Source: CAXTSE01 sp964246985
GTDB lineage: Bacteria > Actinomycetota > Actinomycetes > Actinomycetales > Microbacteriaceae
Direction: 5' to 3'
Assembly (NCBI GenBank): GCA_964246985.1
Contig: CAXTSE010000012.1
Span: forward strand, 49,459-113,458
DNA: 64,000 nucleotides
Position 1 is the stretch's first letter; every line of letters begins with the position of its first letter. A model generated the notes under the pieces. That model was not told where the DNA came from. It did not search any database and saw nothing but the letters and a program-made list of their open reading frames with translations. Below are positions 58,762 to 64,000 of the stretch, piece by piece. A program made the translations under genes and the position numbers.

Positions 58762-59643
58762 TCAGCGTCCGCGATCCGCCTCGCGCACCTGGAAGATGCT
58801 GCGCTGGGGAGGAGGGGAGGGGATGGCGGTGGCGTCGGTCACGACGGGCGCCCCGGCGATCCAGTCGCGCAGCTCGCGACCGTGCACCAGGTTGGCCGGA
58901 TGCGGCCCTCCCGCGAGCAGGCGCGGCATCCAGTCGAGCGGGAGCGGCGACGGCGAGGCGACGACGACGAAGTTGCCGAAGCGTCGGCCCTTGAGCACCT
59001 GCGCCTCCGCGAGGACGGCCACGTCTGCGAGCACGTACCCGACGGTGGCAGCCTGTCCGCGCGCGAAGGCGGCACCCGATCCGTCGGCGATGTTGACGAG
59101 CATGACCCCGTCCGACGCGAGGAACGCGGCGCACGCGTCGTAGAACTCGGAGCTGGTGACGTGGGCGGGGATCCGAGATCCACCGAACACGTCGACGACG
59201 AGGAGGTCGACCGCGCCGCGGAGCCCGCTCGGCAGCCTGCCGAGCGTCTCGCGCGCGTCGCCGTAGCGCATCCGGATCGACGCCCCGCGCGGCAGCGGCA
59301 GCTTCTCGCGCACCAGGTCGACCAGGGCCGGCTCGAGCTCGAGCACCTGCTGCCGTGACCCGGGCCGCGTCGCCTCGACATAGCGGGGGAGGGTGAGCGC
59401 GCCCGCGCCGAGGTGCACGGCGGTGATCGGCTCGCCGGGCAGCTTCAGCTGATCGATCACGTGGCCCATGCGCGCGACGTACTCGAAGAACAGCTGAGTC
59501 GGGTCGTCGAGGTTGACGTGCGACTGGGGTGTGCCGTCGACGACGAGCTCGTAGGCGCCCGGCGTGAACCTGTCCTCGCGGATCGAGGCGATCAGCCCGC
59601 TGTCGAGGCGCCGGTCGGCATCGTCGGGGATCTGGTTCGCCAC
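58762..59643 (-). CDS. Spermidine-synthase-like protein
   Basis: 293 residues from GTG 59643. Rossmann-type fold: VHLGAGALTLPRY replaces the GGGxG of true synthases, VLELEPALVDLVREKLPLP follows, and DLLVVDVFGGSRIPAHV stands where aminopropyltransferases have a D-S-S/T-D-P catalytic loop. The missing second Asp argues against spermidine synthesis despite the neighbouring agmatinase gene. It is more likely a methyltransferase-like relative. Leaderless: TACCCT, six bases, GTG. Confidence 0.72.
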   Translation of the reverse strand: MANQIPDDADRRLDSGLIASIREDRFTPGAYELVVDGTPQSHVNLDDPTQLFFEYVARMGHVIDQLKLPGEPITAVHLGAGALTLPRYVEATRPGSRQQVLELEPALVDLVREKLPLPRGASIRMRYGDARETLGRLPSGLRGAVDLLVVDVFGGSRIPAHVTSSEFYDACAAFLASDGVMLVNIADGSGAAFARGQAATVGYVLADVAVLAEAQVLKGRRFGNFVVVASPSPLPLDWMPRLLAGGPHPANLVHGRELRDWIAGAPVVTDATAIPSPPPQRSIFQVREADRGR

Positions 59644-59649
59644 CTGTCG

Positions 59650-59655
59650 AGGGTA
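59650..59655 (-). promoter_or_regulatory. -10 box TACCCT, leaderless start of the spermidine-synthase-like gene
   Basis: TACCCT (minus strand), six bases before GTG 59643. It faces TAGCGT at 59674-59679, six bases before ATG 59686: two leaderless divergent genes only 42 bases apart. Confidence 0.5.
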
Positions 59656-59673
59656 GCCCGCCCCCGCGCCCGC

Positions 59674-59679
59674 TAGCGT
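59674..59679 (+). promoter_or_regulatory. -10 box TAGCGT, leaderless start of the agmatinase gene
   Basis: TAGCGT, six bases, ATG 59686. Confidence 0.5.
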
Positions 59680-59685
59680 GCTGTC

Positions 59686-60693
59686 ATGACGGCCCCACAC
59701 CGCGACATCCCGCCCGGCATGCGCGCCCAGCTCGACGCTCCCTCCTACCAGGGGGTGCCCACGTTCGGCATGCGGCCCCATCTGACCGAGCCTTCGCAGC
59801 TCGACGACTGGCAGCCCGACGTCGCCATCGTCGGTGCGCCATGGGACGACAGCACGACCAACCGTCCGGGTGCGAGATTCGGACCGCGGGCTCTGCGGGC
59901 GAGCGCCTACGACCCCGGCACCTACCACCTCGACCTGCAGATAGAGATGTTCGATCACCTGGAGGTCGTCGACTACGGCGACGCGATCACCAGCCACGGG
60001 ATGTGGGAGGCATCGAGGGCCGCGATCCACGCCCGCGTCGCCGAGGTGGCGAGTCGCGGCATCGTGCCGATCATCATCGGCGGCGACCACTCGATCACCT
60101 GGCCGGCCGCCACCGCGGTCGCGGAGCACCACGGCTTCGGCAACGTGGTGATGGTGCACTTCGACGCGCACGCCGACACCGCCGACCAGATCGAGGGCAA
60201 CCTCGCCAGCCACGGATCGCCGATGCGACGGCTGATCGAGTCCGGCGCGATCCCCGGCGACCGCTTCATCCAGGTCGGACTCCGGGGGTACTGGCCGGGG
60301 GCGGAGGACCAGCGCTGGATGCGCGAGCACGGCCTCACCCACTTCCTGATGCAGGAGTTCTGGGAGCGCGGGGTCAAAGCCGTCATGGCCGATGTCATCG
60401 CGACGGCGAAGGCCAAGGCCGACAAGGTCTACGTCTCGATCGACATCGACGTGCTGGATCCCGCCTTCGCTCCTGCGACGGGCACGCCGGAGCCGGGCGG
60501 CTTCGCCCCGATCGACCTGCTGCGCATCGTGCGACAGCTCGTGCTCCAGACCGACGTGGTCGCCTTCGACGTCATGGAGGTCGCGCCCCCGTACGACCAC
60601 GCCGACGTGACCGTCAACAACGCGCACCGGCTGATCTGGGAGGCGCTCGCCGCGCTCGCCGTGCGGAAGAGGGACGCTCAGGGCGGCCTGTGA
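59686..60693 (+). CDS. Agmatinase/ureohydrolase family protein
   Basis: 335 residues, complete manganese site: GGDHS at 132-136, DAHAD at 160-164, and SIDIDVLDPAFAPATGTPEPGG near 250. It releases urea from agmatine or a related guanidine. The length and the conserved G-T-P-E-P-G-G tail favour agmatinase over arginase. Its divergent neighbour is the spermidine-synthase-like gene, which might suggest polyamine metabolism, but that enzyme lacks key residues. Confidence 0.86.
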   Translation: MTAPHRDIPPGMRAQLDAPSYQGVPTFGMRPHLTEPSQLDDWQPDVAIVGAPWDDSTTNRPGARFGPRALRASAYDPGTYHLDLQIEMFDHLEVVDYGDAITSHGMWEASRAAIHARVAEVASRGIVPIIIGGDHSITWPAATAVAEHHGFGNVVMVHFDAHADTADQIEGNLASHGSPMRRLIESGAIPGDRFIQVGLRGYWPGAEDQRWMREHGLTHFLMQEFWERGVKAVMADVIATAKAKADKVYVSIDIDVLDPAFAPATGTPEPGGFAPIDLLRIVRQLVLQTDVVAFDVMEVAPPYDHADVTVNNAHRLIWEALAALAVRKRDAQGGL

Positions 60694-60703
60694 TACTCGG
60701 CCC

Positions 60704-61270
60704 ATGCTGCGCGCCCTGATCCCGCTCGCCCTCGCCCCGGCGCTCCTCCTCGCTGGCTGCACACCGCAGTCGGTCGAGCCGGTCGAGACCCCCACGGCCA
60801 GCCCGTCCCCGACCGCGACGGATGCGGCAGTCGGTCCCGGTCCCGACCCCGCCGCCGCGTGCCTCGATCCCGCGTCCGTCACGAGCGCGGTCGGGGCAGA
60901 CGTGACCGCGGGTGCCGTCGGTGTCCCGCCGGCAGGTCCGGTCGACGCGGCGCTCGGCGGAGTCCCCCGCGAGCTCTGCACGTACGACCTCGCCGACGGG
61001 ACCCGGCTCGGCTACAGCCCGCTCGTGATCACCGCGGACTCCATCGCCATGGAGGCGGCGCTCGCCCCCGTCGTCGAGCACGACGACTGCGGTCTGCTGT
61101 CGGGCTACCTGACGACCGGATACGACACCTACTACCTCTGGACCGGCGGATCGTTCGCCGCGGCCTACATCCTCGCGGGAGATCCGACCGACCCGGAGGT
61201 CCTGCTCGCCAAGCTCATGGACGACGCGGCCGACCTCTGCGGCACGGGAGACACCGGCCCCGACGCCTGA
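60704..61270 (+). CDS. Hypothetical lipoprotein
   Basis: 188 residues. Signal peptide MLRALIPLALAPALLLAGC with lipidated C19, then a Ser/Pro/Thr linker whose SVEPVETP is encoded by a palindromic repeat unit, then a domain with three to four cysteines that could form disulfides. No recognised family. GATACT lies six bases before the ATG. Eleven bases separate it from the agmatinase stop. Confidence 0.7.
   Translation: MLRALIPLALAPALLLAGCTPQSVEPVETPTASPSPTATDAAVGPGPDPAAACLDPASVTSAVGADVTAGAVGVPPAGPVDAALGGVPRELCTYDLADGTRLGYSPLVITADSIAMEAALAPVVEHDDCGLLSGYLTTGYDTYYLWTGGSFAAAYILAGDPTDPEVLLAKLMDDAADLCGTGDTGPDA
60772..60790. repeat. Palindromic repeat unit in the lipoprotein linker
   Basis: GGTCGAGCCGGTCGAGACC, same family as the lhr units, read as VEPVET. 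Confidence 0.7.
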
Positions 61271-61340
61271 TCGGGACCACGGCCGGCCGGTGCGGAGGTC
61301 CTCGGAAAAGGGGACCTGTCGGCGGGAACGGGCTGCGTGG

Positions 61341-61346
61341 TACCGT
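61341..61346 (+). promoter_or_regulatory. -10 box TACCGT of the secreted protein gene
   Basis: TACCGT with TGTCGG 18 bases upstream; the start lies 27 bases on, after a GAAAGGA ribosome site. Confidence 0.4.
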
Positions 61347-61373
61347 CGCGTGCCTCGCCCGAAAGGACCTCCC

Positions 61374-62603
61374 GTGCGCCTCCGTCTCGGCCTCCCGCTC
61401 GCCGCGCTCGCAGCGGGCGCACTCGTCATCGTCCCGGTGATCCCCGCGGCCGCCGCGACGACCACGTGGACCAGCTCCGGCGACTCCGCCTGGACGACCG
61501 CCGTCTGGGCGACGGCCGTCCCTGCGGCCGGGGACGACGTCACCTTCGCCGGCGGGGTGCGCTCCACCTACGATCTCGGCAACGTCGCCCTGTCCTCCCT
61601 CCGCTTCACCAACGAGCACCGCGTCGCCAACGGCGGCGGAATCATCGGGCTGACCAGCGGCATCATCGTGGATGCGGCGGGAGCCGCGACGATCGAGCCT
61701 GGCATCGCTACCGCGGGCAGCCAGGCCTGGACGATCGCGTCCGGCGGGTCGTTGACCCTTCCGTCGCAGGTCGATGTCGATCCGGCGTCAACGCTGACGC
61801 TGACCGTGGACGGGCAGCTCATCGTCACCACCGGCAACCTCGACGGCGGTGCTGCCGCCTGCATCCGCGCCGGCGGCGCGGGTGAACTCCGCTTCGAGGG
61901 CGGCGGCGGCGGCGTGGGAGCGTGTCCGGGCTCGCCGCAGGGCATCGTCGCCTCGGCGGCGTCCACCACCTTCCCGGCGGGAGCCTTCCTCGGCGGAACC
62001 GACTTCGTCGCCGCGGGCGGGGTCCTGAGCGGCGGGAGCCTCGCTTCGCCCTCCACGGTGCGCTCGCTGTCGCTCATCAGCGGCGGCACGGTCAACCCCG
62101 GCGGCTCGCTGGGGGCCGGGCTGGGCGAGCTCGATCTCTGGGGCACGTCGACCTGGGCCGGTGGCACCTATGCGGCCGATGTCGATGCGGCAGCGGGATC
62201 CGACCTCGTCTTCGGCGTCAATCAGGCGATCATCCTCAACGCCACGGTCCTCCAGCCCCGTCTCACGGGGACGGCCACCCCGGGCCAGACCTGGACGGTG
62301 CTCGGGTCCGACGTCGGCGTGTCCGGGCAGTTCAGCTCCCCGGCCGGGTCTCTCCTCGCCGACGGTGCCGAGTTCGAGTCCGTGGGGCAGATCTTCTCCA
62401 TCGACTATCAGGCGCTCGGCGTCTCCGTCAGCTGGCTGCGGGCGGCTCCGGTCGTCATCCCGCCCGTTCTCACAGCGCCCGCCGCCACTGCTCAGCTGGC
62501 GCTCTCGGGATCCGAGGGGACGGTCCCGGCTGCGCTTCTCGCCCTCGTCGCGATGCTGACGGGCGCGCTTATAGTCCTGTCTCAGAAACAAGTCAAGGAA
62601 TAA
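61374..62603 (+). CDS. Secreted, C-terminally anchored repeat-like protein
   Basis: 409 residues from GTG 61374. Signal peptide (LRLGLPLAALAAGALVIVPVIPAAAA), then Gly/Thr/Ser-rich sequence with autotransporter-like beta-helix repeats (DLGNVALSSLRFTN, TIEPGIATAGSQAWTIASGGSLTLPSQV, LTLTVDGQLIV), suggesting a surface beta-solenoid. The C-terminus has a hydrophobic helix and basic tail (QKQVKE). LALSG at about 375-379 stands where a sortase LPxTG/LAxTG motif would be, with Ser for Thr. Confidence 0.68.
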   Translation: MRLRLGLPLAALAAGALVIVPVIPAAAATTTWTSSGDSAWTTAVWATAVPAAGDDVTFAGGVRSTYDLGNVALSSLRFTNEHRVANGGGIIGLTSGIIVDAAGAATIEPGIATAGSQAWTIASGGSLTLPSQVDVDPASTLTLTVDGQLIVTTGNLDGGAAACIRAGGAGELRFEGGGGGVGACPGSPQGIVASAASTTFPAGAFLGGTDFVAAGGVLSGGSLASPSTVRSLSLISGGTVNPGGSLGAGLGELDLWGTSTWAGGTYAADVDAAAGSDLVFGVNQAIILNATVLQPRLTGTATPGQTWTVLGSDVGVSGQFSSPAGSLLADGAEFESVGQIFSIDYQALGVSVSWLRAAPVVIPPVLTAPAATAQLALSGSEGTVPAALLALVAMLTGALIVLSQKQVKE

Positions 62604-62604
62604 G

Positions 62605-62634
62605 TAGACATGGCGCGCCGTTCCGGCCTATAGT
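62605..62634 (+). promoter_or_regulatory. rpoB promoter
   Basis: TAGACA (62605-62610), 18 bases, TATAGT (62629-62634). RNA would start near 62641, about 105 bases before the rpoB start. A TGAGAC/GTCTCA hairpin (62713-62729) stands just before the GGAGG ribosome site. Confidence 0.6.
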
Positions 62635-62640
62635 TGACCC

Positions 62641-62715
62641 TTGCGCCCCCATCACCCTTGCCTTCATATTGCGGTCGGCTTTCTTGGCGCCTTCTCCACT
62701 ACCGACACAGAATGA
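62641..62715 (+). other. Candidate 24-codon leaderless frame in the rpoB leader
   Basis: TTG at 62641, six bases after TATAGT, opens a frame of 24 codons (MRPHHPCLHIAVGF...) ending at TGA 62713, inside the leader hairpin. TTG leaderless starts are rare, so this may be only the transcript start. Confidence 0.3.
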
Positions 62716-62745
62716 GACTCTTGGTCTCACGGAGGTTGTATTTCC

Positions 62746-64000
62746 TTGGCTGCTGCGCGCTCCGCATCCAGTAAGAAGTCCCCCAAGAACGGCCGCACCG
62801 CATCGCGGCTCTCCTTCGCCAAGATCACGGACACCTTGACGGTTCCCGATCTCCTGGCGCTTCAGACGGAGAGCTTCGACTGGCTGGTAGGCAACGATGC
62901 GTGGAAGGCGCGGGTCACCGAGGCGAAGGCCGCGGGCAACGACTCCGTTCCCGAGACCACCGGGCTCGACGAGATCTTCGAGGAGATCTCCCCGATCGAG
63001 GACCTGGGCGAGACCATGCAGCTCAGCTTCACGGCGCCCGAGCTCGAAGAGCCCAAGTACTCCATCGAGGAGTGCAAGGAGCGCGGCAAGACCTTCGCCG
63101 CCCCCCTCTACGTGAACGCCGAGTTCATGAACCACCTCACGGGTGAGATCAAGACCCAGACCGTCTTCATGGGCGACTTCCCGCTCATGACCCAGCGCGG
63201 CACCTTCATCATCAACGGCACCGAGCGTGTCGTCGTCTCGCAGCTCGTCCGCTCGCCGGGCGTCTATTTCGAGCGCCAGATGGAGAAGACCTCCGACAAG
63301 GACATCTACTCGGCGCGCATCATCCCGTCGCGTGGAGCCTGGCTCGAGTTCGAGATCGACAAGCGCGACCAGGTCGGCGTCCGCATCGACCGCAAGCGCA
63401 AGCAGAGCGTCACCGTCTTCCTGAAGGCCCTCGGCCTCACCAGCGAGGAGATCCTCGAGAAGTTCGCCGGCTACGAGTCGATCGCGGGCACCCTGGAGAA
63501 GGACGCCATCCTCACCAAGGAGGAGGCGCTCAAGGACATCTACCGCAAGCTCCGTCCGGGCGAGCAGGTCGCCGCCGAGGCCGCGCGTGCGCTGCTCGAC
63601 AACTTCTACTTCAACCCGAAGCGCTACGACCTCGCGAAGGTCGGCCGCTACAAGATCAACCGCAAGCTCGGAATCGACGCCGGCCTGCGCGACTCGGTGC
63701 TGTCGGTCGACGACATCATCGGCACGATCAAGTACCTGGTCGCGCTGCACGCCGAGCAGACCACCCTCCCGGGTGTCCGCGACGGCAAGAAGGTCGAGCT
63801 CCGCCTCGACGTCGACGACATCGACCACTTCGGCAACCGCCGCATCCGCGCGGTCGGCGAGCTCATCCAGAACCAGGTGCGCACCGGCCTCAGCCGCATG
63901 GAGCGCGTCGTCCGCGAGCGCATGACGACCCAGGACATCGAGGCCATCACGCCGCAGACCCTGATCAACGTGCGCCCCGTCGTCGCCGCGATCAAGGAGT
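62746..64000 (+). CDS. rpoB: RNA polymerase beta subunit, C-terminus beyond the window
   Basis: First 418 residues only. TTG start, GGAGG nine bases upstream. It reads LSFAKITDTLTVPDLLALQTESFDWLVG, then LSFTAPELEEPKYS and the block TQTVFMGDFPLMTQRGTFIINGTERVVVSQLVRSPGVYF, the hallmark of actinobacterial RpoB, and later GNRRIRAVGELIQNQVRTGLSRMERVVRERM. The rifampicin-binding region lies beyond the visible part. Neither rplJ nor rplL precedes it, unlike many bacteria. Confidence 0.97.
   Translation, partial: MAAARSASSKKSPKNGRTASRLSFAKITDTLTVPDLLALQTESFDWLVGNDAWKARVTEAKAAGNDSVPETTGLDEIFEEISPIEDLGETMQLSFTAPELEEPKYSIEECKERGKTFAAPLYVNAEFMNHLTGEIKTQTVFMGDFPLMTQRGTFIINGTERVVVSQLVRSPGVYFERQMEKTSDKDIYSARIIPSRGAWLEFEIDKRDQVGVRIDRKRKQSVTVFLKALGLTSEEILEKFAGYESIAGTLEKDAILTKEEALKDIYRKLRPGEQVAAEAARALLDNFYFNPKRYDLAKVGRYKINRKLGIDAGLRDSVLSVDDIIGTIKYLVALHAEQTTLPGVRDGKKVELRLDVDDIDHFGNRRIRAVGELIQNQVRTGLSRMERVVRERMTTQDIEAITPQTLINVRPVVAAIKE

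Noticed and set aside
58762..59643. True spermidine synthase
   Set aside because: Lacks the GGGxG cofactor loop and the second catalytic Asp; the family label is commonly over-applied.
1..64000. Mobile element, prophage, tRNA or rRNA genes
   Set aside because: No transposase, integrase, phage structural gene, or cloverleaf/rRNA-like segment was seen on either strand.

Overview
The window is about 70% GC by eye, has dense bidirectional coding, many GTG/TTG starts, mycobacterial-type gene pairs (lhr-nei), F420-type oxidoreductases, and an actinobacterial rpoB at its right edge. Together with several small protein families typical of Microbacteriaceae, this points to a high-GC actinobacterium, most likely Microbacterium or a close relative (inference). 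I see no rRNA or tRNA gene, CRISPR array, prophage, integrase or transposase. It reads as chromosomal core plus ordinary accessory metabolism. No stretch over 300 bases lacks a gene.

Layout. 1-4341: M20 peptidase (cut by the left edge), formaldehyde-dehydrogenase-like zinc enzyme, and an MmyB-type regulator divergent from an SDR. 4364-7875: glycosyltransferase, several small acidic or hypothetical proteins, a DksA-type zinc finger and a GIY-YIG protein. 8038-11065: a translationally coupled trio of acyl-CoA dehydrogenase, PIG-L deacetylase/methyltransferase fusion and GT2 glycosyltransferase. 11338-17918 (minus): apparent five-gene mannoside-utilisation operon (esterase, GH38 alpha-mannosidase, GPH transporter, alpha/beta hydrolase, SGNH hydrolase). 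18043-21703: MFS exporter, NAD(P)-binding reductase, TetR, PEP-mutase-like enzyme. 21870-25240: sulfur-type cluster (FMN reductase, OAH-sulfhydrylase-like PLP enzyme, flavin monooxygenase). 25334-32196: stress-like block (hydrolase, two paralogous SDRs around a GH15 enzyme, VOC protein, Dps, F420-type enzyme). 32290-39368: intracellular sialidase-like protein, FBP protein with a candidate leader peptide, TetR/MMPL efflux pair, two dehydrogenases. 39475-44478: M23 peptidase, NadE, orphan maltokinase, membrane proteins. 44504-53928: nei-lhr, hydrolase, NUDIX, DEAD-box helicase, DUF1684. 53930-60693: small-domain proteins, RidA/CGNR, SprT, sugar dehydrogenase, spermidine-synthase-like protein and agmatinase. 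60704-64000: lipoprotein, secreted anchored protein, start of rpoB.

The most interesting signals are not in the enzyme list. (1) A family of short palindromic units, GGTCGAG...TCGAGACC, lies in nine places. Six of them form three inverted pairs inside the lhr helicase gene, in frame, in linkers. (2) Two 80-bp double hairpins, 4.76 kb apart, each sit between convergent genes and show a compensatory base-pair change. (3) About twenty genes carry a TANNNT hexamer exactly 6-7 nt before the start codon, so leaderless mRNA appears to be the default for first genes of operons. Applying that rule exposes unlisted elements: a 24-codon leaderless reading frame ahead of the FBP gene, a similar one in the rpoB leader, and a divergent promoter at 56733-56740 whose two -10 boxes overlap on one palindrome.
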